A stretch of DNA of 64,000 bases, from NCBI GenBank assembly GCA_041739275.1, contig JBGSOF010000052.1:1-64000 (forward strand), in the 5' to 3' direction. The DNA is from WGMI01 sp041739275. Its GTDB lineage: Bacteria > Bacteroidota > Bacteroidia > Flavobacteriales > Schleiferiaceae. This document shows positions 51,484-60,540 of this stretch, piece after piece. Within the stretch, counting starts at the first letter, position 1; each line of letters opens with the position of its first letter. Below the pieces are notes generated by a model. It searched no databases. It was not told the origin of the DNA and was given only the letters and a program-made list of their open reading frames with translations. Made by a program: the position numbers and the translations under genes.

Positions 51484-52812
51484 TTACAGTTCAGCGGGTT
51501 TTTCAGAATTGGGGCGGTATTCTAAGACCACTTTGTTCGCGTCTACGAAGTACTTCTGTGCGACGCGCTGCAGATCTGCAGGAGTGATTTTGCGATAGCG
51601 ATCGATCTCGGTGTTGATCAAATTCGCATCGCCGTAATAGGTGTGATAATCGGCCAGGCTCTCCGCGATTCCCGCCATTGAGCTATTGCTCGAGACAAAC
51701 CCATTCTCGATTTGATTCTGAAGTTTTTGAAACTCTCGCTCGCCGATGGGCTCGCTTTTGAGTTTTTCAACTTCTTCGAGTATCGATTTTTCGAGTTCTT
51801 CAATGCTGTGCCCTTGGCTGGCCAAGGCCAAGCTGATCAACATCCCCGCCTTTTCCAGTTGATAGGGAAAAGCGACGACGGTAACTGCGCTTTGCTCTTC
51901 GTCCACCAAGCGCTTGTACAAGCGCGAGCTGGCCCCCTGCGCCAAAACTTGCGCGAGCATGGACACCGCATAGGCATCGTTTTCGGTCTGTCCGGGTGTG
52001 CGATATCCCATAAAAATGCCCGGAAGCTGGATGTTGTCGTACACCACCTCGCGGTTTTCGCCCGGATTTACCGGTGGAATGCTCAATTCGGGTTGAACCA
52101 CGGGCGCGCCTTTGGGAATGCCTCCGAAGTACATTTCAATCCATTTCTTCGCCTGTTTCGGGTCGATGTCTCCGGCGATGCTCAAAGTCGCATTGTTGGG
52201 CACATAAAACTTCTTGTAGAAATCGATAAACTCGCTCAATTGAGCGGCATTTAAATCGTCCATGCTCCCGATCGGCACCCATTCGTACGGGGTTCCGGGA
52301 AAAGCATGATCAAAAATCTTGGCCTGAAAGCTCATGTACGGCTGATTGTCTATGCGCTGCCGCTTCTCTTCTTTAACCACTTCGCGCTGAGTTTCCACAC
52401 CTTCAACATTGATTTTGGCGTGAAGCATCCGCTCTGATTCCATCCAAAGCCCGAGCTCGAGCTGATTGCTCGGAAGTACTTCGTAATAAAAGGTTCGGTC
52501 TTGGGTGGTGTTCGCGTTCAAAGCACCTCCTGTTTTGGCGATAATCTTCATGTACTCGCCCCTGCCAATGTTTTCGCTGCCTTCGAAGAGAAGGTGCTCA
52601 AAAAAGTGGGCAAAACCCGTGCGACCGGCCACCTCATTCTTGGAGCCCACGTGGTAGAGCACCGTAACCGCCACAATAGGAGTGGTGTGGTCTTCGTGGA
52701 GAATGACGTGCAAGCCGTTGTCGAGGGTGTATTCCTCAAACTGGATCGCTTTTTTCTGAGCCGAGAGCGAGAGCCCCGTCAGCAGAGCGAATGGCAGCAA
52801 ATACTGCTTCAT
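51484..52812 (-). CDS. M16 family zinc peptidase, catalytic subunit
   Basis: 442 residues with a signal peptide (MKQYLLPFALLTGLSLSAQ). The inverted zinc motif HFFEHLLFEGS and the downstream Glu in ESERMLHAKINVEGVETQREVVKEE are intact; the R/Y motif (NNATLSIAGDIDP..., Y in AYAVSMLAQVLAQGASSRLYK) is in the second half. It likely cleaves short peptides in the periplasm. Translationally linked to the non-catalytic partner. Start ATG 52812. Confidence 0.92.
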   Translation of the reverse strand: MKQYLLPFALLTGLSLSAQKKAIQFEEYTLDNGLHVILHEDHTTPIVAVTVLYHVGSKNEVAGRTGFAHFFEHLLFEGSENIGRGEYMKIIAKTGGALNANTTQDRTFYYEVLPSNQLELGLWMESERMLHAKINVEGVETQREVVKEEKRQRIDNQPYMSFQAKIFDHAFPGTPYEWVPIGSMDDLNAAQLSEFIDFYKKFYVPNNATLSIAGDIDPKQAKKWIEMYFGGIPKGAPVVQPELSIPPVNPGENREVVYDNIQLPGIFMGYRTPGQTENDAYAVSMLAQVLAQGASSRLYKRLVDEEQSAVTVVAFPYQLEKAGMLISLALASQGHSIEELEKSILEEVEKLKSEPIGEREFQKLQNQIENGFVSSNSSMAGIAESLADYHTYYGDANLINTEIDRYRKITPADLQRVAQKYFVDANKVVLEYRPNSEKPAEL

Positions 52813-52863
52813 TGTTGAAATGGATAAAATGAGATTTTGCTCCCTGAATGGGTCGCAAGATTC

Positions 52864-52871
52864 CAAAGATA
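52864..52871 (-). promoter_or_regulatory. Candidate -7 element of the M16 pair
   Basis: The minus strand reads TATCTTTG, a full TAnnTTTG match about 52 bases before the ATG at 52812. No standard -33 TTG. Confidence 0.45.
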
Positions 52872-52980
52872 CCCAAGCCTTTTACACTCGAAAGCACTCA
52901 GAGCTCTTTAACGCCTTTTTCACAAGAGCTCTAAAGCCAGATCGATGGCAAGCGAGCTGAGCGCAGATTACCTTCGACCC

Positions 52981-53934
52981 ATGCGAGGTAAAGTGATTCG
53001 CTCCACGGGCAGTTGGTTTCAGGTTCGGGCAGAAGACCGCTCGATATTCGACTGTCGCTTGGCCGGGCAGTTTCGGATGAAGGGGCTCCGCACCACCAGC
53101 CCGTTGGCGGCAGGAGATGAGGTGGTGTTCGAATTGAAAGACGGCCAAGGGTGGATTACTGAAAGGGGGGAACGGAAGAATTACATCATCCGCAAGTCGG
53201 TGAACCTCAGTAAAGAAGCCCATGTAATTGCGTGTAATTTAGACCAGAGCATTCTCGTGGTCAGCCTTTCCCCTCCCCGCACGCTGTACGGCTTTATCGA
53301 CCGATTTTTAGCGACATCCGAAGCGTATTCGATCCCAAGTGTGTTGGCCGTCAACAAAATGGATCTATTTGACGAAGAACGCGATTCCGAGGAATGGGCG
53401 TACATGCAAAAGGTCTATCAGTCTGCAGGTTATCCGGTTTTTGGCCTGAGCGCCCTCAGCGGAGAAGGCATGGAGGAATTCAGGTCTTTGCTGAGAGGCA
53501 AAACGAGTTTGATTAGCGGCAATTCAGGGGTGGGTAAATCGAGCTTGGTCAACGCACTCAACCCGCTGCTCGAGCTGCGCACGGGGGTGCTGAGCGCGGC
53601 GCACAACAAAGGGCAACACACCACCACTTTTGCAGAGCTCTTCGAGTTGAGCGACGAAGGCGGTATTTGGGCAGAAATTATCGATACGCCCGGCATTAAG
53701 AGCTTTGGCTTGGTCGACATGGAAGCCGCGGAAATAAGTCATTATTTTCCAGAGATTTTCAAACTCTCATCAAACTGCCGCTTTGGAAATTGTTTGCATA
53801 CCGAAGAGCCCAATTGCGCGGTGATTGAAGCGGTCGATGCGGGGCTGCTGGCTCCGACGCGTTACGAAAGCTATTTGCGAATGGTTTCAGGGGTCGAAGA
53901 CGAATCGGCTTACCGACACGACGATCACGGATGA
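52981..53934 (+). CDS. rsgA: Ribosome small subunit-dependent GTPase A
   Basis: 317 residues. An OB-fold (MRGKVIRSTGSWFQVRAED) precedes a circularly permuted GTPase: NKMDLF (G4), SALSGEG (G5), GNSGVGKSSLVNAL (G1), KGQHTTT (G2) and DTPGIKSFGL (G3). A C-terminal zinc domain follows, with CRFGNCLHTEEPNCAV. It checks late 30S assembly. ATG 52981 fits the Bacteroidota N-terminus; ATG 52945 would add 12 residues. It overlaps dtd by ATGA. Confidence 0.94.
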   Translation: MRGKVIRSTGSWFQVRAEDRSIFDCRLAGQFRMKGLRTTSPLAAGDEVVFELKDGQGWITERGERKNYIIRKSVNLSKEAHVIACNLDQSILVVSLSPPRTLYGFIDRFLATSEAYSIPSVLAVNKMDLFDEERDSEEWAYMQKVYQSAGYPVFGLSALSGEGMEEFRSLLRGKTSLISGNSGVGKSSLVNALNPLLELRTGVLSAAHNKGQHTTTFAELFELSDEGGIWAEIIDTPGIKSFGLVDMEAAEISHYFPEIFKLSSNCRFGNCLHTEEPNCAVIEAVDAGLLAPTRYESYLRMVSGVEDESAYRHDDHG

Positions 53935-54368
53935 GGGCTCTTGTTCAGCGGGTATCGGAGGCTTCGGTCGCCGTAAATGGCGAGCCCGTTTCGCGCATCG
54001 AAGGGGGATTGCTCGTTTTGATTGGGGTGGGGCGGGGCGATGACGAATCCTCTGTAGTTCGAATGGCTGATAAACTTGCGAGCCTTCGAATTTTTGGCGA
54101 CGCAGAGGGCAAAATGAACTTAGACATTCGGCAAGTAGGCGGTTCGCTGCTCTTGGTTTCTCAGTTTACGCTGTATGGGGACACGCGCAAGGGCAACCGA
54201 CCGAGTTATATCGAAGCTGCCGATCCCGAGCGAGCGCGCTTTCTCTATGAGGAGTTGGCCAACGCATTGCGCAAAAGAGGCTTAACGATTGAAATGGGCG
54301 TTTTCGGAGCGCATATGGAGGTCGCCTTGGTCAACGATGGACCGGTTACTTTGTGGATGGAAATTTAA
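53931..54368 (+). CDS. dtd: D-aminoacyl-tRNA deacylase
   Basis: 145 residues. MRALVQRVSEASVAVNGE opens the fold; SQFTLYGDTRKGNRPSY carries the SQFTL motif and the C-terminal VNDGPVTLWME carries the NxGPVT motif that form the cross-dimer active site. It frees tRNA from mischarged D-amino acids and glycine. Coupled to rsgA. Confidence 0.95.
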   Translation: MRALVQRVSEASVAVNGEPVSRIEGGLLVLIGVGRGDDESSVVRMADKLASLRIFGDAEGKMNLDIRQVGGSLLLVSQFTLYGDTRKGNRPSYIEAADPERARFLYEELANALRKRGLTIEMGVFGAHMEVALVNDGPVTLWMEI

Positions 54369-54380
54369 AAAACCAACGAT

Positions 54381-54737
54381 ATGAGCATGGAACAGCCTCA
54401 GCACTCCGCGCCGATTACTCAACTCCAGCTCGAGGTGGATGAGTGGATTCGCGAATTCGGCGTTCGCTATTTCAACGAGCTTACCAATATGGCACAGCTC
54501 TCTGAAGAGGTGGGCGAAGTGGCTCGGATTATCGCGAGGCGTTATGGCGAACAAAGTGAAAAAGAAAGCGATAAGTCGAAGGATCTGGGCGAAGAATTGG
54601 CCGACGTTCTTTTTGTGGTTCTCTGCCTCGCAAATCAAACCGGGACCAATCTGGAGGAGGCGTTTAACAGAAGAATGATTGCCAAAGGCGCTCGCGACCG
54701 AGATCGACATGCCAACAACGAAAAGTTGAAGGGATAG
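54381..54737 (+). CDS. MazG-like nucleotide pyrophosphohydrolase
   Basis: 118 residues, all-helical. NMAQLSEEVGEVARII and DLGEELADVLFVVLCLANQTG supply the EExxE and ExxD metal ligands of the MazG fold; ANNEKLKG is a common tail. It should hydrolyse NTPs or dNTPs to monophosphates. Twelve bases after dtd, so probably one operon with rsgA and dtd. The next 257 bases to 54994 hold no supported gene. Confidence 0.88.
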   Translation: MSMEQPQHSAPITQLQLEVDEWIREFGVRYFNELTNMAQLSEEVGEVARIIARRYGEQSEKESDKSKDLGEELADVLFVVLCLANQTGTNLEEAFNRRMIAKGARDRDRHANNEKLKG

Positions 54738-54994
54738 AAAAGAGCCTTAGATAGTGGTGGAAACTCGAAATTTTGATTTCGATGGGTTCCGATTGTTTTG
54801 AAGATAAATGAAAGAAATTGTGGCCTGAATAGGAATGAAATCCATCGTAGAGGAAGTCCAATAACCATCGACTTATAGACGTTCACATTTTGGGTTGTCG
54901 AGGATGCTCCGCTCATAACAAATGGCCTCGGGTGTTCAAGGGCTTTAAGTCCTTCTAATTTTACGTAATTTCAGCTCAACCAATTCAATACACC

Positions 54995-55588
54995 ATGAAT
55001 TTCAAATTGCTGTCTTTAGTTGCCATTATTCTATTCACAACGGGTTCGAGGCCGATTTCTTCGGCTCAAGGCGATGGTGTTATGGTCGTGGCGATCGACC
55101 CGGCGCATGGAGGCATGGATATCGGTTGGTGTGAAGAAGGACTCTCGGAAAAAGAAATCGTCCTCGACATCGCTTTGATGATTCGCGAACTCAATACCCG
55201 CCCCGATTTAAAAATTGTCTTGCTTCGAGAAACCGACGAATTCTTGAGCTTAAAAGAACGCGCTCGGCGCATCGCCGAGATTGCACCCGACCGAGTGCTC
55301 TCGCTGCACACCGACGACCCGGAACACAGCAAATACGAGGGTTTGCAAATCTTTCTCAACAAAAACGACTCGGGTGGAAAGCGCATTTCCGACCAACTGA
55401 ACTCCGCTTTTGGTACCATATCTCCCGTGCATGTGCGCCAAGGCGAGGAGTACAACCTCTTTGCTTTGAACCACTACCCTGCCCCTTCAATCTTGCTCGA
55501 ATTCTGCTCTAAAGCCGAACCGAGCCTACTTCAAGACCCGAATCACCGCCAGCGAATTGCTCAGGCCGTACTCGAGAGTATTCAGTAG
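54995..55588 (+). CDS. N-acetylmuramoyl-L-alanine amidase (Amidase_3)
   Basis: 197 residues with a signal peptide (NFKLLSLVAIILFTTGSRPISSAQ). Zinc and catalytic residues are visible: AIDPAHGG (His), LSEKEIVLDIA (Glu), LSLHTDD (His) and SILLEFCSK (Glu). It cuts the sugar-peptide bond in peptidoglycan, for growth, division or recycling. It is a compact catalytic domain with no binding repeats. The Cys near the active site (LLEFCSKAEPS) is common in Bacteroidota members. Confidence 0.87.
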   Translation: MNFKLLSLVAIILFTTGSRPISSAQGDGVMVVAIDPAHGGMDIGWCEEGLSEKEIVLDIALMIRELNTRPDLKIVLLRETDEFLSLKERARRIAEIAPDRVLSLHTDDPEHSKYEGLQIFLNKNDSGGKRISDQLNSAFGTISPVHVRQGEEYNLFALNHYPAPSILLEFCSKAEPSLLQDPNHRQRIAQAVLESIQ

Positions 55589-55641
55589 GCGGCCATGAGA
55601 GTGGAAATACATCGGAGCGGTTCTCTTAAATTACTTCCCGT

Positions 55642-56655
55642 TCAGCGCTTTGAACGAAGTTGAAGCGCCAAAGCATCGGCTGCAGTTTTACGGCCTTCTA
55701 GTGTGTAATGTTCTGTCGTCCAGTCTCGATCAATAAAATTCGAAACCGGCAAAGCCTCGAGTCGGTCGACCACCTCAACCCCTTGGTTTTGGTAGCGATC
55801 TCGGATCAAATCTCGATTTCTGCGCATCAAATCTGCCAATTCAGGACCAGCAAGGGCTTCAGCTTGACGGATATTCTCGGGCAAAATGAAAAATACAAGC
55901 CGCCAATTTCGCCTGCGGCTCAAATCGGCGATCGCATCGAAATCGCGTATGCGGGGATGGGTGGCCGTGTCGATCGAAAATCCGTAAGACTTCACGTAAT
56001 GACAGGCCAATTCGGTGGAGTCTTGCCGCCTGACGCGCGCTGCATCGAGCCAACCGCGTTCGTTCAAATTCCGATCCCAAAGACGGGTGCTCGGGTAAGG
56101 CATGTCCGGGGGAAGCGTTTCGAGCGCCCACAAGCGATTGCGTATCCGTTCTTGGCGCTCGGGGCTATCGAGCACGCTGCTGCCAAAGCCCAGGCGCAAA
56201 CGCGCCCACAAACTCGGCTTGATTTCTGCCAAAAACATTTGACGTTCGAGTTGAGGCTCCAAGCGCGAATGCACCCAATCGGCCCCGAACGAACGCAAGT
56301 TCATTGTTACCACAACGGTATGCACATCAGACTCTTCGGGAATGCGTTCGAGCAACCGTCGATAGAAAGATGCATGGGTGGCCGGTTCTGTAAAATCGAT
56401 CAGTTGATCATGTTCGAGTTGTGCTGAAGCCATATCGCTGATTGATCGTTTATCGGTATCGCCCGGAGCGGTGGTCCAGTTCGACGACTCGCCCAAATAG
56501 AGCAACTGTGCTTGGGCAGAAACAGAATCAAAGCGAAGCACCATAGGCGAATAGCGCTTCAGGTCTCTCGGCAGCCCAAAGCGGACATAGAAGAAGTTCA
56601 AAGCCACAAGGAGCGCCGACATCAACAACATCCTCAAGAGCACTTTAGAGATCAT
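55642..56655 (-). CDS. SGNH/DltD-AlgX-like partner of the MBOAT acyltransferase
   Basis: 337 residues. One N-terminal transmembrane helix (MLLMSALLVALNFFYVRF) leaves the rest in the periplasm. LLYLGESSNWTTAPGDTD contains the Ser nucleophile in a GxSxN motif, VVVTMNLRSFG is the block II/III region, and DRDWTTEHYTLEGRK supplies the likely Asp/His pair. Such proteins take acyl groups delivered across the membrane by an MBOAT protein, encoded four bases upstream, and place them on a polymer. Confidence 0.78.
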   Translation of the reverse strand: MISKVLLRMLLMSALLVALNFFYVRFGLPRDLKRYSPMVLRFDSVSAQAQLLYLGESSNWTTAPGDTDKRSISDMASAQLEHDQLIDFTEPATHASFYRRLLERIPEESDVHTVVVTMNLRSFGADWVHSRLEPQLERQMFLAEIKPSLWARLRLGFGSSVLDSPERQERIRNRLWALETLPPDMPYPSTRLWDRNLNERGWLDAARVRRQDSTELACHYVKSYGFSIDTATHPRIRDFDAIADLSRRRNWRLVFFILPENIRQAEALAGPELADLMRRNRDLIRDRYQNQGVEVVDRLEALPVSNFIDRDWTTEHYTLEGRKTAADALALQLRSKR

Positions 56656-56659
56656 CTGC

Positions 56660-58036
56660 TCAAAATCTGAAGTATATAAAGTCCGCTCCACCGGGCCGCG
56701 AAAACGCAATCAACACATAGATCAAAACCGCGTAGATCGACCAGCGCAACCAAATGGGGCCCTTGCCGACGAGTTCGTCGAACCTCTGCGTTCCCGCCCC
56801 CCATTCCCAGGCCGCCAAGCCAAACCAAGCCCACAAAGCGACGGAATCGAGCGGGAGCCTCGGGATATCAGGTAGTTGCCCAAATCGCGAAAACACATTG
56901 TAGGCCGTCTGTGCATCGGGGCTCCGAAACCAAATCCAAAGCAGGACGACGGAAACCTGCACCCCCAGCCATCGCACGAATTTCGAGGTTTTAGAGAGCA
57001 AATTCGAAAAGCGGCGTTCCAGGAGATAGAGCAGGCCGTGGCCTAGGCCCCAGATAGAGAAAGTCCAGTTGGCGCCATGCCATAAGCCGCTCAGGCCGAA
57101 TACAATAAGTATATTCCTCGCCCAGTGAATAGCGCTTGCGCGGTTGCCGCCGAGGGGCAAATACACATAGTCGCGAAACCAAGTCGAGAGCGAGATATGC
57201 CACCTCTGCCAAAAACTTGCGATCGACAGCGCGCGATACGGAGCCGCGAAATTGTTCATCAACTCAACCCCAAAGAGCCTGGCACTTCCAATAGCAACTA
57301 GCGAATAGCCCGAGAAGTCCGCATAGATCTGAAAGGCGTAAAACAGCGCGGCGATTGCGGCATCGGTGGAGCCAAAGTCGTTCGGTTTCGCATAGAAGGC
57401 GTCGACCGCAGGGGCCAGCGAATCGGCCACAGTACTCTTCAAGACAAGTCCGAATAAAATGAGGCGCAGCCCCGCCGAAACATCAGTCCAGCAAGGGCTT
57501 TTGGATTCTTTGAGCTGAGGACTGAGCCTGTCGAAGCGTTCGATGGGGCCCGCGACCAACTGCGGAAAATACCCGACGTAAAGCGCGAACCAACCCAAAT
57601 GCTTCTCGGCTTGCACGCGTTTGAAATACACGTCGAGGGTGTACGAAAGGGTTTGGAACGTGTAGAACGATATCCCCACGGGCAAGAGCACATCGGGCAA
57701 TCCAAGTGCATTTTCGGGAGGCAGCACGAAATTCAGGTTCTCGACAATCCAGCGGCCATATTTAAAGTAACCGAGCATCCCCAGGTTCGCTAAAAGACTC
57801 AGCGCCAACCACATTTTCCGCCTCGAAGGGTTTTCTGAACGTGAAAGCCTCAACCCGATCTGCCAGTCGACCAGAGTTGATATCAACATCAAGCCGAGAT
57901 AGTCGATTCTCCAAAAACCGTAAAAAACATAGCTGGCTGCCAACAGCAGCATCCAGCGGCTCCGCTTGGGGAACAGAGCATACAGCCCAAAAACGAGCGG
58001 AAGAAAAAAGAGAAACTCTAGAGAATCGAAGAGCAT
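56660..58036 (-). CDS. MBOAT family O-acyltransferase (AlgI/DltB-like)
   Basis: 458 residues with about eleven transmembrane segments. MLFDSLEFLFFLPLVFGLYAL, the ASYVFYGFW motif, LPVGISFYTFQTLSYTLDVY, VGYFPQLVAGPIERFDRL and FGLSGLWHGANWTF with the invariant His are the AlgI/PatA/DltB signatures. It moves acetyl (or another acyl) groups from the cytoplasm to an exported polymer. The polymer is unknown: no polysaccharide cluster lies nearby. It is followed by its SGNH partner and preceded by a lipoprotein and ECF sigma genes on the same strand. Confidence 0.9.
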   Translation of the reverse strand: MLFDSLEFLFFLPLVFGLYALFPKRSRWMLLLAASYVFYGFWRIDYLGLMLISTLVDWQIGLRLSRSENPSRRKMWLALSLLANLGMLGYFKYGRWIVENLNFVLPPENALGLPDVLLPVGISFYTFQTLSYTLDVYFKRVQAEKHLGWFALYVGYFPQLVAGPIERFDRLSPQLKESKSPCWTDVSAGLRLILFGLVLKSTVADSLAPAVDAFYAKPNDFGSTDAAIAALFYAFQIYADFSGYSLVAIGSARLFGVELMNNFAAPYRALSIASFWQRWHISLSTWFRDYVYLPLGGNRASAIHWARNILIVFGLSGLWHGANWTFSIWGLGHGLLYLLERRFSNLLSKTSKFVRWLGVQVSVVLLWIWFRSPDAQTAYNVFSRFGQLPDIPRLPLDSVALWAWFGLAAWEWGAGTQRFDELVGKGPIWLRWSIYAVLIYVLIAFSRPGGADFIYFRF

Positions 58037-58098
58037 CGAGCGTGCGTCAGCATTGAGGCTGAGCGGCCGAATCTACGAAGCTCGATGCGGATGTGCAC

Positions 58099-59271
58099 TC
58101 ACTCGAGGGCTCCCACGGCCATGTGCGCTCGGGGGATCGATAAAAAAATCGAATCTCCTGACTGAGAGCGCAGCATGCCCTCAAAGCGGAATTCCACTTC
58201 GTAGGTGGGATTTCCGTTTCGATCTTGCAGATAAGGCTCGGAACTCAGGATTTCGAAAACCGACGAAGTCGAACCTTGAAAAGTGCTGAAACGCTCTCCG
58301 ACTTCGTCAAAGTAAATCAGCTCGACGGCCCCTGTTTGAAGGCTGTCATAAACAGATACGGGCTCCAACTGATACGTAAAATCGTTCTGACAAGAAGCCC
58401 CGGACCACAACCCGAAATTATCGACGACGATGCTTCGGCATGCAATGTTTCGACATCCGTTCTGAAAAATAAACTCTGCGCAGATTTCGTGCACCCCCGC
58501 GGGCAAAAGGCTCAACATACACGTGGCGCCCTGAGCGTATGTCTGACCATCGAGGCTCCATTCGACTGCAGCCGAACCGCCTTGAATCACTTGACTCGTA
58601 ATCAAAAACGAAGAGCCGCTGCTGGGCTGTATCCAAAAGGTGCCGCGGCAATCTTCTTGAGAAAGGTCGATGTAGTGCGTCACGGCCGCGCCGCAGCCCA
58701 AGGACGAGTTGACCGTGCTCAAACGGACGGGATACTGCTGCTGCACATTCTCGTCAAAAACAACACTGGGCGAGCTTGCTGCAGTAAAAGTTCCATTTCC
58801 GTAGCTCCACTGCTGAGCACTCACCCCCTGGGGGTAACTCATTTGAAAATCAACTCGATAACGCCCCGGAAGGGTCGTTTGGCTGCTCTGATGAAACAGA
58901 GGCTTATTTCCGCCTGCAAGCGAGGCTATGTCGCTGTGCAGACTGCTGCCGGGCATGTTGAGGCTTCGAATATCGATTTTGAGCGCATGCTTCGGTTCGT
59001 TTTCACTCCGAGCCAAAAGACCCGAAAAGACTTCCATGCCGTGTGGATCCGTACTTCCACTGGTATGCATGTAGTAACCCGCATTGCCTGCTTCGAAAAT
59101 CAGGGTGTCGCCATCGGCGCTCCCAAAGACGGTAAAGACGGGGCTGTCGAAAGGCAAGTCGGGCAGGGTCTCTTTGATGCACGAAGCAGAGAAAGAGATC
59201 GCAAGGCATGCGAGCGCCTTCGCCGAAACGCTTCTATAATCCAGAATCTTTCGAGCGATGGCTCTATTCAT
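58099..59271 (-). CDS. PKD-like lipoprotein, unknown
   Basis: 390 residues. A signal ending in FSASC gives a likely lipid anchor at Cys 31. The rest is beta-rich with paired Cys (NSSLGCGAAVTHYIDLSQEDC, CMLSLLPAGVHEICAEF, NGCRNIACRSIVV) and PKD-like phrases (AVEWSLDGQTYAQGATC). It ends in EVEFRFEGML...IFLSIPRAHMA. The start ATG 59271 overlaps the upstream gene by eight bases. Possibly a surface polymer or receptor handled by the sigma system next to it. Confidence 0.72.
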   Translation of the reverse strand: MNRAIARKILDYRSVSAKALACLAISFSASCIKETLPDLPFDSPVFTVFGSADGDTLIFEAGNAGYYMHTSGSTDPHGMEVFSGLLARSENEPKHALKIDIRSLNMPGSSLHSDIASLAGGNKPLFHQSSQTTLPGRYRVDFQMSYPQGVSAQQWSYGNGTFTAASSPSVVFDENVQQQYPVRLSTVNSSLGCGAAVTHYIDLSQEDCRGTFWIQPSSGSSFLITSQVIQGGSAAVEWSLDGQTYAQGATCMLSLLPAGVHEICAEFIFQNGCRNIACRSIVVDNFGLWSGASCQNDFTYQLEPVSVYDSLQTGAVELIYFDEVGERFSTFQGSTSSVFEILSSEPYLQDRNGNPTYEVEFRFEGMLRSQSGDSIFLSIPRAHMAVGALE

Positions 59272-60538
59272 CGAGGTCAAAACTCAAGTTGATCCGAACG
59301 GCGCGGTTGAAGTCTTCTGAGCCTTCGGCACCAAAACCGCGGGACAAATCAACGAGACCGTGTCTGTATTCGAGGCCGAGACCCCAGGCGCCTATTTCAT
59401 AATCCCAAGCGAGGATCGCGCCTTGATCGAACGCTGAGAAGTAGCTCGAAATGTCGTAATCAGGAGACGCAATTTGCACCCAATCGTCGCTGCCTTCTCC
59501 CTGATGCCAGTGCGCAGATTCCGAACCATAATCGAAAAGCCACGCGGCAAACCATCCCGCGCGAATTCGATGGCCACCGCCCAGGCCGAGGCCCAGGGTG
59601 AGCGGTATTTCGAGTGCGTTGAAAGACTGAGCACGCACTTCCAACACATCTCTAGTTGCCCCAAAGCCGTAGGTCGCCCCCTCAAATCGGTGGCCGAGGG
59701 CCATTTGGGTCCGGCGGTCGAAGCCGATTCCGCTGCTCAAAGACCAGGCGCCTTCGAAATACCTGTCGATGCCCAGGCCGAGGCCAAATCCCGAAATTCC
59801 ACTCTCGGCACTCCCCATTCCCCGAGCAATGCTCAAATGAGAATTCAAAGAAATGCTCCAGTGTGGTTCGAGGGCTACAATGGCTTTTTCATCCTTATAA
59901 TTCTGCGGAATAAACCCTTGGTCCGGTTTGGAAATCACGTTTCTCGAGAACAGAGCAGATTCGCTTGAGCTGAGTCTCGGAAGCGTTTTCAAGCGGAGCC
60001 ATTCTTCATTTCCTTGAAAAACGCCGATCGCTCCGGCTGTGGATGAGGAATTTTGAGAACCAACCCTCGATTGTGAATGAGGCCCAGCTTGTGGGCTGTG
60101 CTCTATTCGATCAGAGCGCAACGGGCTTTTTTGGTTTGAGCTATTCTCGGCGGTTCGTCGACCTGAATCGGATCCGCCTTTAGCCATTTCGTTTGATTCA
60201 GAAGCATTTGGCTCAGAGCGACTCTGATTCGATACATCTTGCATCGATGCTTCAGAAACAGGCGTTTCCGTTGGACGAGGGCTCGCACTCTGTTCGAGGA
60301 GCGGAACTTCAACGGAAGTTGAACTCGGGGTTTTGACCCCAAAAGGTTGTACGACGAGCAATACGACGGCCGATACCGCCGCGACGGCAGAGCCCCCAAT
60401 CGTCATTTTTCTGCGAAACAAAAGGGCTTTTCTGCGATCGAGCGCAGCCGAAATAGAATCCCAAGCGGCCGAATCAGGAGCCAGCTCGCGGTTTTCAAAT
60501 TTGCTCTTAAAGAGCTTTCGGAGTTCTGATTCCGTCAT
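59264..60538 (-). CDS. Anti-sigma-like membrane protein with barrel-like C-terminal domain
   Basis: 424 residues. The first 45 residues (TESELRKLFKSKFENRELAPDSAAWDSISAALD) resemble cytoplasmic anti-sigma-like regions of Bacteroidota. A transmembrane helix (GGSAVAAVSAVVLLVV) comes at about 50-65. A long Ser/Pro/Glu-rich linker (about 75-210) follows, then 200 residues with the strand pattern of a small outer-membrane barrel (ISLNSHLSIARGMGSAESGISGFGLGLGIDRYF...GLEYRHGLVDLSRGFG...RVNLSFDL-like end). It begins two bases after the sigma factor gene. If both calls hold, one chain spans both membranes. Confidence 0.7.
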   Translation of the reverse strand: MTESELRKLFKSKFENRELAPDSAAWDSISAALDRRKALLFRRKMTIGGSAVAAVSAVVLLVVQPFGVKTPSSTSVEVPLLEQSASPRPTETPVSEASMQDVSNQSRSEPNASESNEMAKGGSDSGRRTAENSSNQKSPLRSDRIEHSPQAGPHSQSRVGSQNSSSTAGAIGVFQGNEEWLRLKTLPRLSSSESALFSRNVISKPDQGFIPQNYKDEKAIVALEPHWSISLNSHLSIARGMGSAESGISGFGLGLGIDRYFEGAWSLSSGIGFDRRTQMALGHRFEGATYGFGATRDVLEVRAQSFNALEIPLTLGLGLGGGHRIRAGWFAAWLFDYGSESAHWHQGEGSDDWVQIASPDYDISSYFSAFDQGAILAWDYEIGAWGLGLEYRHGLVDLSRGFGAEGSEDFNRAVRINLSFDLDE

Positions 60539-60540
60539 CT